Shown piece after piece: positions 15,613 to 24,491 of a DNA stretch of 64,000 bases. A program made the translations under genes and the position numbers. The DNA is taken from positions 3,651,001 to 3,715,000 of the forward strand of contig NZ_CP015449.1 of NCBI RefSeq assembly GCF_003096075.1. Direction: 5' to 3'. Under the pieces are notes generated by a model that searched no databases, was not told the DNA's origin, and saw only the letters and a program-made list of their open reading frames with translations. Origin of the DNA: Dietzia lutea. GTDB lineage: Bacteria; Actinomycetota; Actinomycetes; Mycobacteriales; Mycobacteriaceae. Numbering within the stretch: the first letter of the stretch is position 1; each line of letters begins with the position of its first letter.

Positions 15613-18600
15613 ATGTCGGAGTCGGAGTACCAGCAGTCCGGGCCGGATCGGCCCCGGGGACCGAGGCCCGAGCTGGCGAAGTACGGCTCGCCGCTCAACT
15701 GGCCCGTGTTGCGCCAGCTGGCCGGTTCCGACCTGCTCGGCCGCGGCAGCGCCACCCGGTCGCGCCGCTCGCTGGAGATCACCCCTCGTACGAAGACCGC
15801 CGACAAGGTGGTCAAGAGCGTTTGCCCGTTCTGCGCGGTCGGGTGCGGTCAGGACGTCTACGTCTCCGACGGCAAAGTCGTCCAGATCGAGGGCGACGAC
15901 AACAGCCCCATCTCGCGCGGACGCCTGTGCCCCAAGGGAGCGGCGAGCAAGCAGCTCGTGACCAATCCCGAGCGGATCACCACGGTCCTCCACCGCAAGC
16001 CCTACGCGACCGAGTGGGAGGAGCTCGACCTCGAGACCGCCGTGGACATGGTCGCCGACCGCGTTCTGGCCTCCCGCGAGGAGTTCTGGGAGGAGACCGA
16101 CGCCGAGGGCGACACCGTCCGGCGCACCCGCGGCATAGCCAGCCTGGGCGGGGCGACGCTGGACAATGAGGAGAACTACCTCATGAAGAAGCTCTACACG
16201 GCGCTCGGCGCCATCGAGGTGGAGAACCAGGCCAGAATTTGACACTCCTCCACCGTTCCCGGTCTGGGAACCTCGTTCGGGCGTGGTGGTGCCACGAACT
16301 ACCAGCAGGATCTCGCCAACGCTGACTGCATCGTCATCCAGGGATCCAACATGGCCGAGGCCCATCCGGTGGGCTTCCAGTGGGTCATGGAGGCCAAGCG
16401 GCGCGGCGCGACGATCATCCACGTCGACCCGCGGTTCACGCGCACCAGCGCCCTCGCCGATCTCCACGTGCCGATCCGGGCCGGCTCCGACATCGCGTTC
16501 CTCGGCGGGCTGATCAACCACGTCCTGACCACCGACTCGTACTTCCACGAGTACGTACGGGCCTACACCAACGCGTCGACGATCATCGGCGAGGAATTCC
16601 TCGACACCGAGGACCTGGCGGGCCTGTTCTCCGGGTTCGACATCGAGGACCGGACGTACGACTTCGAGTCGTGGCAGTACGAGGGCCACGAGAACGATTT
16701 ACCAGACGAGAGCGGCAGCGGGGCTGATGAGAGCGACGACGAGCCGACCGAGGTCGGCGGCGCCGCCGGTGCCCGCGCATCGGCGACCACCACCGATCCG
16801 AACACGGACGAGACACTGCAGCACCCGCGCTGCGTCTTCCAGATCCTCAAGCGACACTTCAGCCGCTACACCCCGGAGATGGTCGAGCGGACCTGCGGGA
16901 TCGCCACGGAGGACTTCCTGCGGGTCGCGCGGGCGCTGACGGAGAACTCGGGACGCGAGCGCACCGCGGCGTTCTGCTACGCCGTCGGCTGGACCCAGCA
17001 CACCGTGGGTGTGCAGTACATCCGTACCGCGGCGATCCTCCAGCTACTGCTCGGCAACATCGGTCGACCCGGCGGCGGCATCATGGCGCTGCGCGGGCAC
17101 GCCAGCATCCAGGGATCCACGGACATCCCCACGCTGTACGACCTCCTGCCGGGCTACCTGCCCACGCCCAACGCCCATCACCAGCCCGATCTGGACAGCT
17201 ACATCGGCACGGACGACGAGGCACAGGGCTTCTGGGGCCACATGCGCTCGTACACCGTCAGCCTGCTCAAGGCGTGGTGGGGCGACGCGGCCACGCCCGA
17301 GAACGACTTCGCCTACGACTACATGCCCAAGCTCACGGGCAAGCACGACTCGACCGCGACCGTGCAGCGGCAGGTCAACGAGGGCGGCGGCGGCTACTTC
17401 CTGGTGGGCGAGAACCCGGCGGTCGGTACGGCCAACGGGCGTATGCAGCGCGCCGGTCTGGCCAACCTCGACTGGCTCGTGGTCCGCGACCTCGTCATGA
17501 TCGAGTCCGCCGACTTCTGGAAGAACGGTCCGGAGATCGAGACCGGTGAGATGCGCACCGAGGACATCGGCACCGAGGTGTTCTTCTTCCCGGCCGCCAA
17601 CCACGTGGAGAAGAAGGGCACGTTCACCAACACCCAGCGGCTCCTGCAGTGGCGCCACCAGGCTGTCGAGCCGCCGGGCGACGCACGGAGTGAACTGTGG
17701 TTCTACTACCACCTCGGGCGTCGCCTCAAGGAGAAGCTGGCCGACTCCACCGATCCCCGCGACCGGCCGCTGCTGGACCTGACGTGGGACTACCCGATGG
17801 AGCACGGGACCGACGAGCCCGACGCCGAAGCGGTGCTCGCCGAGATCAACGGACGCGGCCCGGACGGCGAGCCGTTGTCGGCGTTCACCCAGCTCAAGCC
17901 GGACGGCTCGACCGCGTGCGGCTGTTGGATCTACTGCGGTGTCTACGCCGACGGCGTGAACCAGGCCGCGCGGCGCAGGTCGCGGCACGAGCAAGGTCCG
18001 GTCGCGCCGGAGTGGGGTTGGGCCTGGCCGGCCAACCGCCGCATCCTGTACAACCGCGCCTCGGCGGACCCCGAGGGCCGGCCGTGGAGCGAGCGCAAGG
18101 CGTACGTCCGCTGGGATCCCGAGGCCGGCGACGGGGCCGGCCGCTGGGTGAGTGACGACGTCCCCGACTTCGAGGCCGACAAGTCGCCCGACTACATCCC
18201 GCCGGACGGCGCGGTCGGTCCGGAGGCGATCGGCGGCGCGCAGCCGTTCATCATGCAGGACGACGGCATGGGCTGGCTCTACGCTCCCCGCGGTCTCGCC
18301 GACGGTCCGCTGCCCGCGCACTACGAGCCGCCGGAATCGCCCGTGGCCAACCCGATCTACCCGGATCGGGACGCCAACCCCGCACGGTCCATCCGTCCCG
18401 GCCGGTACAACGAGACGCAGCCGTCGCACGGCGATCCGGGCGCGGACGTCTTCCCGTTCGTCTTCACGACCTACCGCCTGACCGAGCATCACACGGCGGG
18501 GGCCATGAGCCGGACGCTGCCGTACCTGTCCGAGCTGCAGCCGGAGTTCTTCTGCGAGGTCTCCCCCGAGCTCGCGCGGGAGCGGGGCCTGGTCAACGGC

Positions 18601-18927
18601 GGGTGGGCCACGATCGTGACCGCCCGGTCCGCGATCGAGGCCCGCGTCCTGGTGACCCGACGGATGACGCCGCTGCAGATCGACGGCCGGACCCTCCACC
18701 AGATCGGCCTGCCGTACCACTGGGGCGGCAACGGTGTGAGCATCGGTGACCCGGCCAACGACCTGTTGCCGCAGCAACTCGACCCCAACGTGTCCATCCC
18801 CGCGACCAAGGCGACGAGCTGTGACATCGTCGCGGGACGTCGCCCGCGTGGCCCCGCGCTACTCGAGTTCGTCGAGGAGTACCGTCGCCGCGCCGGCGTG
18901 ACCCCCGAACCGGGAACGGAGAGCTGA
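15613..18927 (+). CDS. fdhA: Formate dehydrogenase alpha subunit (selenoprotein)
   Basis: Molybdopterin enzyme that oxidises formate to CO2, of the FDH-N/O class. The frame is interrupted by TGA at 16240-16242, which I read as selenocysteine (residue 210 of 1104). Both halves are in the same frame and residues around it (NQARI-U-HSSTV...TSFGRGG) match E. coli FdnG (NQARV-U-HGPTV). The [4Fe-4S] cysteines are C71, C74, C78 and C106. No Tat signal is visible in the 70 residues before the first Cys, unlike FdnG. A low-complexity insertion (GSGADESDDEP) lies near residue 375. The start has an AGGAGGTG ribosome binding site. FdhB follows after 3 bp. Automatic annotation would split this into two genes. 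Confidence 0.95.
16240..16271 (+). promoter_or_regulatory. Bacterial SECIS element after the UGA codon
   Basis: Directly after the UGA, GTTCCC (16255-16260) pairs with GGGAAC (16266-16271) around the loop GGTCT. The same loop occurs in the E. coli fdhF SECIS, where SelB contacts it, and its distance from the UGA matches fdhF codon for codon as I recall that sequence. It lies inside the coding region, as in bacterial SECIS elements. Confidence 0.9.
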
Positions 18928-18930
18928 ACC

Positions 18931-19896
18931 ATGTCCGCCTTCCTGTCCGACCTCGGACGGTCCTTCTTCGGTGACATCGATCCGGCCGAGGACAACGGCT
19001 ATTCGGATCCACCGCCGCGCAAGGGCTTCTTCACCGACACCAGCGTGTGCATCGGCTGCAAGGCCTGCGAGGTGGCGTGCAAGGAGTGGAACCTCATCCC
19101 CGAGGACGGCGTCGAGCTGTCGGGGATGTCGTATGACAACACGCAGGCGCTGGGGGCGTCGACGTGGCGGCACGTCGCGTTCATCGAGCAGGAGGTGCCC
19201 GCGCGCGTGGCGGAGGCGTCCGTCGCGCCGGCGCCGAGCGCGCCCGTCGACCTGGGCATGCCCGCGCCGACCCTGCCCGGTGACTCCCCCGACGCCGCCG
19301 AGCCCACCGACTTCCGCTGGCTGATGGAGTCGGACGTGTGCAAGCACTGCACCCACGCGGCGTGCGTGGACGTGTGCCCGACCGGTGCGCTCATGCACAC
19401 GGAGTTCGGCACGGTCGTGGTGCAGAACGACATCTGCAACGGCTGCGGGTACTGCGTGAGCGCGTGCCCGTACGGCGTGATCGAGCGGCGCTCGGGGCCG
19501 GCGGGGAACCCGGCGGTGGGCATCGCTCAGAAGTGCACGCTCTGCTACGACCGCCTCACCGAGGGCCAGACCCCGGCCTGCGCCAAGGCGTGCCCCACCG
19601 ACTCGATCCAGTTCGGTGATCTCGACGAGCTCCGCGAGCGGGCGGCCGGCCGACTGGACCAGCTGGTCGAGGCCGGCGAGCCCAACGCCCAGCTGTACGG
19701 CCACGACACCCGCAACGGCGTCGGCGGCACGGGCGCGTTCTTCCTCCTGCTCGACGACCCCGAGGTGTACGGGCTACCGCCGGATCCCGTGGTGACGACG
19801 CGGCACGTGGGGGCGATGTGGCGCCAGGCGGCGCTGGCGGCCGTGACGCTGTTGGGCGGCGCGGTGGCCGCGTTCGCCGCGGGAGGCGGGGCCTGA
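18931..19896 (+). CDS. fdhB: Formate dehydrogenase Fe-S (beta) subunit
   Basis: Carries electrons from the alpha subunit to the membrane subunit through four [4Fe-4S] clusters. The 321-aa product has the expected Cys groups CIGCKACEVACKEWN, CKHCTHAACVDVCPTG, CNGCGYCVSACPYG and CTLCYDRL...CAKACPTD. A C-terminal hydrophobic segment (LAAVTLLGGAVAAFAAGG) probably anchors it, as in FdnH. A Pro/Ala-rich insertion sits at about residues 90-115. The start is 3 bp after the fdhA stop. Confidence 0.95.
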   Translation: MSAFLSDLGRSFFGDIDPAEDNGYSDPPPRKGFFTDTSVCIGCKACEVACKEWNLIPEDGVELSGMSYDNTQALGASTWRHVAFIEQEVPARVAEASVAPAPSAPVDLGMPAPTLPGDSPDAAEPTDFRWLMESDVCKHCTHAACVDVCPTGALMHTEFGTVVVQNDICNGCGYCVSACPYGVIERRSGPAGNPAVGIAQKCTLCYDRLTEGQTPACAKACPTDSIQFGDLDELRERAAGRLDQLVEAGEPNAQLYGHDTRNGVGGTGAFFLLLDDPEVYGLPPDPVVTTRHVGAMWRQAALAAVTLLGGAVAAFAAGGGA

Positions 19897-20960
19897 TGGC
19901 CGACGACGACAAGGCGGACGTCCCCGGAGGGCCGGGGCAGCGTGCCCGGACCCGCCGGAGAGGCCGCGGGGGCCGCGAGCAGCTCGTGGTGCCCCCCGCG
20001 GAGTTCCGGTCGTACTACGGCAAGCCGATCGTCAAGGCTCCGCCGTGGAAGTACGACATCGCGGCGTATCTCTTCCTCGGCGGGCTGGCCGGTGGCTCGT
20101 CGCTCCTCGCGGCCGGTGCGGACCTGGCCGGACTGCCCAATCAGCGCCGTTCGGCGCGGATCGTCGCCCTCGGTGGGATCACCGGCAGCCTGTACTACCT
20201 GGTCCACGACCTGGGGCGCCCGGAGCGGTTCCACCACATGCTGCGGGTCCTCAAGCTCACCTCGCCGATGAGCGTGGGCACGTGGATCCTCTCCGCGTAC
20301 GGACCGTTCGCCGGGCTGGCGCTGGGTCAGGAGATCGTGCCGCTGCTGCCCGAGAAGCTCGCCCGGCGACTGCCCACCGAGCTCATCAGCCGGGCGTCGC
20401 GGCCCGCCGGCCTCGTCGCGGCGCTCGCCGCCCCGGCGGTCGCGTCCTACACGGCGGTGCTGCTCACCGACACGTCCCTGCCGAGTTGGAGCGCGGCGCG
20501 CCGCGAGCTGCCCTTCGTCTTCGTCGGCAGTGCCGCGGCCGCGTCCGGCGGGGTGGGCCTGTTGCTCAACCCGCTGGACGAGAGCGGCCCCGCCCGTCGG
20601 CTGGCGGTGGGCGGCGCCGCGCTCGAGCTGACCGCCGACCAGATCATGCAGCGATCCATGGGCATCACCGCGGAGCCCCTGCACGAGGGCCGGGCCGGGA
20701 AGTACCACCGGGCGGCGCAGGTCCTCACCGGCGCCGGTGCGGTGGGCGCGGTCCTCGGCCGGCGCAGTCGGCTGCTGTCCGCGGTGTCCGGACTGGCGAT
20801 GGCCGCCGGGTCGGCGTGCACGCGGTGGGCGGTGTTCCACGCGGGCATGGCCTCGGCGGACGACCCGAAGTACGTGGTGGTGCCGCAGCGTGAGCGCCGG
20901 GACGCCCGCGGTGGCGGCGAGGCCTACGCGGAGCAGGTGGGCGACGACCGGGCCCGCTGA
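19896..20960 (+). CDS. NrfD/PsrC-type membrane subunit of formate dehydrogenase
   Basis: The 354-aa integral membrane protein starts at the ATG that overlaps the fdhB stop (TGATG), so the three genes are coupled. After a basic N-terminus it has the family segment KYDIAAYLFLGGLAGGSSLL and about eight hydrophobic helices, with YLVHDLGRPERFHHMLR in a loop. NrfD-type subunits exchange electrons with menaquinone. E. coli FDH-N uses a cytochrome b (FdnI) instead. No haem-ligand pattern of FdnI is seen. Confidence 0.88.
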   Translation: MADDDKADVPGGPGQRARTRRRGRGGREQLVVPPAEFRSYYGKPIVKAPPWKYDIAAYLFLGGLAGGSSLLAAGADLAGLPNQRRSARIVALGGITGSLYYLVHDLGRPERFHHMLRVLKLTSPMSVGTWILSAYGPFAGLALGQEIVPLLPEKLARRLPTELISRASRPAGLVAALAAPAVASYTAVLLTDTSLPSWSAARRELPFVFVGSAAAASGGVGLLLNPLDESGPARRLAVGGAALELTADQIMQRSMGITAEPLHEGRAGKYHRAAQVLTGAGAVGAVLGRRSRLLSAVSGLAMAAGSACTRWAVFHAGMASADDPKYVVVPQRERRDARGGGEAYAEQVGDDRAR

Positions 20961-20967
20961 CGACGAC

Positions 20968-20990
20968 GGCGGCGGCGGCGGCGGCGGCGG
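20968..20990. repeat. GGC trinucleotide run
   Basis: About seven and a half uninterrupted GGC units lie between the convergent formate dehydrogenase and selB genes. It is a short simple repeat, prone to slippage and to sequencing error. Confidence 0.9.
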
Positions 20991-21029
20991 ACGAGCGTCC
21001 GCGGCACACCGCCCCCGCGGCCAACCGGA

Positions 21030-22790
21030 TCAGGTGACGACGTGGCCCTCGTCGCCCTCGCGGCGGGTGAGCCCGCGCGCGGCGAGCGCCTCGAGCAGCG
21101 GCATCACCACGCGCCGCGAGGAGTTCAGATGTGTCCGGGCCGTGCTCGGGGTGAACGGCTGCGGCAACTGGCGCAGCCGGCGCACCGCCTCGTCGACGAC
21201 GTTGGGACCCAGCCAGACGCCGGGTCCCAGTCCGGTCAGCAGTCCGGCGCGCTCGCACGCGGCCAGTTCGCGCGGCCCGAGGCCCAGCTCGGCGAGCTCA
21301 TCGGCGGTGGGCGCGTCGAACGGGGCGACCCGCAGCCGCTCGGCCACCTGCTCCGCGGCGGACCGGACCTTCTCGGGCAGAGCAGCCGCACCGGCCGTCA
21401 CTCGACCGCCCTCCGTACGCAGCGACGCGGCGGCGGGCTGCGCGAGCACCGCCTCCAGCAGCGCGGCATCCGGCAGGTCGAGAGCGCGACGCGCGGCCTC
21501 CGTGGGCAGCCCGGGGTCGAGGGGGTCGTCGCGGTCGTGCCCGCGGACGGCCTCGACCAGGCGACCGGCCAGCGCGGCCGCCCACTCCGGGTCGATGAGC
21601 CACCCGCGGTACGCCTCACCGACGGGCGGGGCGGACACGCCCCACGCCCGCAGGTCGTCGAGGTGCGCGACGCCCCGGCGACGCAGCTCGGACTCCAACT
21701 CCGGCGACTCGGGCACCTGCGCGAGCCCGGCCGCCCTCCGGCGGGCGGCCCCGCGGCGACGCAGCTCCGGGGGCGCGGGGTCGAGGACGACGGCTCCCGA
21801 GGGGATCCGGTCCGCGCCCGGTTCGCGCAGGATCAACCGGTCCCCGATCCGCATCGGCAGCGGCTCGGAGATCGTCAGCCGCGCGTGGCGCTCGTCGAGG
21901 GGCCGGACGCGCGCGGCCACCGCCGCCGAGCCGAGATGCACCATGACCTGCTCGGGCAGCGCGTCGGTCCCCCCGTCGACCCGCACGTCGACGGTGTCGA
22001 CCGCCCGCCAGCGACCCGGCGCGACCAGGGTGCTGCCCCGCGGGACGTCGTCGGCGGCGACTCCGCGGAGGTTCACGGCCACCCGCGCCACCGCGGTCAC
22101 CTCGTCCCTCTTGTGCCCGAGCGACTGCAGGCCGCGCACGGTGACGCGCGGACCCGACGGCCCTAGCTCGAGCGAGTCGCCCACGCGGATCGTGCCGGCG
22201 GGCAAGGTCCCGGTGACGACCGTGCCGGCGCCGCCGATCGTGAACGAGCGGTCCACCCACAGGCGCACGTCGGCGTCGGGATCGGGCCGGGGCAGGAGCG
22301 AGCCCAGTTCTGCCAGTTCGGCGCGCAGCCGGTCCAGGCCCTCGCCGGTGACCGCGGAGACGCACACGGCCGGAATGTCGGCGAGCGGGGTCCCCGCGAG
22401 CGCTTCGCGGGCCTCCGCCAACGCGAGCTCCGGTTCCAGCAGGTCGCTGCGGGTGATGACCAGGATCCCATGCCGCACCCGCAGGGCCGCGAGCGCGTCG
22501 AGGTGCTCGGCGGACTGCGGCATCCAGCCGTCGTCGGCCGCCACGACGAACATCACCGCCGGCACCGGCCCCACCCCGGCGAGCATGTTCGGGACGAATC
22601 GCCGGTGCCCGGGGACGTCGACGAACGCGACGGTCCGGCCGTCGTCGAGGGTGGTGGAGGCGTAGCCCAGGTCGATCGTCAGTCCGCGGCGCTGTTCCTC
22701 CTCCCACCGGTCGGGCTCCTCGCCCGTCAGTGCGCGGACGAGCGTCGACTTGCCGTGATCGACGTGCCCGGCGGTGGCCACGACGAACAT
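21030..22790 (-). CDS. selB: Selenocysteine-specific elongation factor SelB
   Basis: GTPase that brings Sec-tRNA to UGA codons followed by a SECIS hairpin. The 586-aa product begins MFVVATAGHVDHGKSTL (P-loop), then FVDVPGHRRFVPNML (G3) and ITRSDLLEP in the G4 position. EF-Tu-like domains 2 and 3 follow, then a winged-helix C-terminal region of about 230 residues that binds the SECIS. I chose the ATG at 22790 because it overlaps the selA stop and matches the family start; the longer upstream frame overlaps selA. Length is typical. Confidence 0.96.
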   Translation of the reverse strand: MFVVATAGHVDHGKSTLVRALTGEEPDRWEEEQRRGLTIDLGYASTTLDDGRTVAFVDVPGHRRFVPNMLAGVGPVPAVMFVVAADDGWMPQSAEHLDALAALRVRHGILVITRSDLLEPELALAEAREALAGTPLADIPAVCVSAVTGEGLDRLRAELAELGSLLPRPDPDADVRLWVDRSFTIGGAGTVVTGTLPAGTIRVGDSLELGPSGPRVTVRGLQSLGHKRDEVTAVARVAVNLRGVAADDVPRGSTLVAPGRWRAVDTVDVRVDGGTDALPEQVMVHLGSAAVAARVRPLDERHARLTISEPLPMRIGDRLILREPGADRIPSGAVVLDPAPPELRRRGAARRRAAGLAQVPESPELESELRRRGVAHLDDLRAWGVSAPPVGEAYRGWLIDPEWAAALAGRLVEAVRGHDRDDPLDPGLPTEAARRALDLPDAALLEAVLAQPAAASLRTEGGRVTAGAAALPEKVRSAAEQVAERLRVAPFDAPTADELAELGLGPRELAACERAGLLTGLGPGVWLGPNVVDEAVRRLRQLPQPFTPSTARTHLNSSRRVVMPLLEALAARGLTRREGDEGHVVT

Positions 22791-24145
22791 CAGGCGAGCG
22801 CCCCCACGCGGAGCACGAGCGCAGCGAGCTCGTCGTCGTCCCCCGGAGGCAACGCCCGCAGATCCAGGAGGCACCGGCCCTCGGTGACCCGCCCGAGGAC
22901 GGCGGGGCGGCCGGCGCGCAGCGCGTCGGCGAAGGACTCCGGCAGGGACACCGCGGCGCTGGGGAGCTCGACGCCCGGTGCACCGCCGCCGCCGACGGCC
23001 GCGACCGACCGCACGGCCCGCGCGTCGACCCCGGCCTCGTGCAGGCGGCCGGCGATGCGCTCGGCGCGCGCCAACAGCGCGACGGGGTCGGCCTCGAGCC
23101 CCACCACGACGGGCGGGCGCGGCCCACGCAGCGTCGCCTCGAGCGCGGCGAGCGTGAGCTTGTCGACCCGCAGCGCGCGGGCGAGTGGGTGGCGGCGCAG
23201 CCGGTGGACGAGCTCGGCGTCGCCCGCCAGGACCCCGGCCTGCGGCCCGCCGAGCAACTTGTCGCCGCTCGAGGTGACGAGGTCCGCGCCCGCGGCGAGC
23301 GTGGTGGTCATGTCCGGCTCGTCGGGGAGAGCGGGATGCGGCGTCAGCAGGCCCGAGCCGATGTCGACGACCAGTGGCACGCCGAGGTCTCGGAGGTCGG
23401 CGGGCGGGACGGACGAGGTGAAGCCGCTCACCACGAAGTTCGACGGGTGCACTTTGAGGACGAACGCGGTGGACTCGTCGATGGCGCGGGCGTAGTCCTC
23501 GGCGGTGACGCGGTTGGTGGTGCCCACCTCCCGCAGGCGCGTGCCCGTGGACTCGAGCAGCTCGGGCAGGCGGAAGCCGTCGCCTATCTCGACCATCTCG
23601 CCGCGCGCGATGACGACCGTGCGGCCCGGGCCGCCCAGCGCCGTCACGGCCAGCGCGAGGGCGGCCGCACCGTTGTTCACCACGTGCACGTCACCGGCCG
23701 TCGGCACCGCCGCGCGCAGGGCGTCCAGCGCTCCGCGACCCCGCCTGCCACGGCGCCCCGTCGCCAGGTCCAGTTCCACGTCGTTGGTCCCTGCCGCCTC
23801 GGCGAGTGCCCGCACCGCGGCCCCGGACAGCGGCGCCCGGCCGAGGTTGGTGTGCAGGAGGACCCCGCTGGCGTTGAGGACCCGCGTCAGGGTCACCGCG
23901 GCGGTGGGCAGGGCCGCGGTGACGACGTCGACGATGCTCACCGGGTCGAGGTCGCCCGTGCGGGCCTGTTGCTGGGCGCGCCGGATCTCGGCCTTGACCA
24001 GCTCACGCCCCAGCTCGGTGACAGCGGCCGCGAGCCGTGGGGCGCGGAGCAGCACGTCGGTCGACGGGATGCGTCGACGCGGATCGTCGGCGGTCGCCGG
24101 GACCGGCACCGAGGGCGGATCGTCGGCGGCGGAGCGGGCCTGCAC
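22790..24145 (-). CDS. selA: L-seryl-tRNA(Sec) selenium transferase
   Basis: PLP enzyme that turns Ser-tRNA(Sec) into Sec-tRNA(Sec) using selenophosphate. The 451-aa product has the family's N-terminal IPSTDVLLRAPRL (compare LPAIDRLLR), NASGVLLHTNLGRAPL, and the PLP lysine in SSGDKLLGGPQAG. The start (GTG at 24145) is uncertain because a 36-bp tandem repeat covers the N-terminal coding region, giving the recurring residues ADDP. It overlaps selB by one base and lies 85 bp downstream of tRNA-Sec on the same strand. Confidence 0.95.
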   Translation of the reverse strand: MQARSAADDPPSVPVPATADDPRRRIPSTDVLLRAPRLAAAVTELGRELVKAEIRRAQQQARTGDLDPVSIVDVVTAALPTAAVTLTRVLNASGVLLHTNLGRAPLSGAAVRALAEAAGTNDVELDLATGRRGRRGRGALDALRAAVPTAGDVHVVNNGAAALALAVTALGGPGRTVVIARGEMVEIGDGFRLPELLESTGTRLREVGTTNRVTAEDYARAIDESTAFVLKVHPSNFVVSGFTSSVPPADLRDLGVPLVVDIGSGLLTPHPALPDEPDMTTTLAAGADLVTSSGDKLLGGPQAGVLAGDAELVHRLRRHPLARALRVDKLTLAALEATLRGPRPPVVVGLEADPVALLARAERIAGRLHEAGVDARAVRSVAAVGGGGAPGVELPSAAVSLPESFADALRAGRPAVLGRVTEGRCLLDLRALPPGDDDELAALVLRVGALA

Positions 24146-24165
24146 CGAGCGCGGATCGTCGGCGG
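24079..24165. repeat. 36-bp period repeat across the selA start
   Basis: GCGGATCGTCGGCGG occurs at 24079-24093, 24115-24129 and 24151-24165, exactly 36 bp apart. The first two lie in the selA coding region, where 36 bp equals 12 codons and keeps the frame; the third lies just before the assigned start. Copy-number change here would lengthen or shorten the SelA N-terminus without a frameshift. Confidence 0.85.
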
Positions 24166-24230
24166 CGATCCGCGTGGGCCCCGCGGGCGGCTGCTCGGCG
24201 ATCGTCGCTCCCCTTTACGAACGGTTGTGG

Positions 24231-24323
24231 CGGAGGCGGACGGGAATCGAACCCGCCTGACCGAGATACTCGGCCACGTCGGTTTTGAAGACCGCGGGGA
24301 CCACCAGGTGCCCGGACGCCTCC
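24231..24323 (-). tRNA. selC: tRNA-Sec (anticodon UCA)
   Basis: The minus strand folds as a 93-base tRNA. GGAGGCG at the 5' end pairs with CGCCTCC at the 3' end. The anticodon loop is CTTCAAA with TCA in the centre, and a long variable arm pairs GGCCGAG with CTCGGTC. The T arm is GGCGGG-TTCGATT-CCCGTC. UCA anticodon plus long extra arm identifies the UGA-decoding selenocysteine tRNA. CCA is not encoded. It is followed by selA and selB on the same strand. Confidence 0.95.
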
Positions 24324-24353
24324 CTGCCACCACGAGGGTAGGCGTTCCGCGCC

Positions 24354-24480
24354 GGACGTGCCCGTCGATCCTCGAGCGAGGGTGCCCGCCGGTCCTCTCG
24401 CGTGGGTGCCCGCCGGTCCGGGCGGGTGGTGGCCCGCCGAGCCGGGGCGCGTGGTGGCCCGCCGGGCCGCTCGCGTGGCT
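24354..24480. repeat. Degenerate 24-25 bp tandem repeat before selD
   Basis: About five imperfect units of 23-25 bp share the core GGTGCCCGCCGGTCC or GGTGGCCCGCC, separated by CTCGCGTGG-like spacers. They fill the gap between tRNA-Sec and the divergent selD gene and so overlap the selD promoter region. No spacer-repeat pattern of a CRISPR is present. Confidence 0.75.
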
Positions 24481-24491
24481 AGGGTCGGGGC

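Noticed and set aside
24354-24480. CRISPR array near selD
   Set aside because: Units are degenerate, adjacent without unique spacers, and no cas genes are present.
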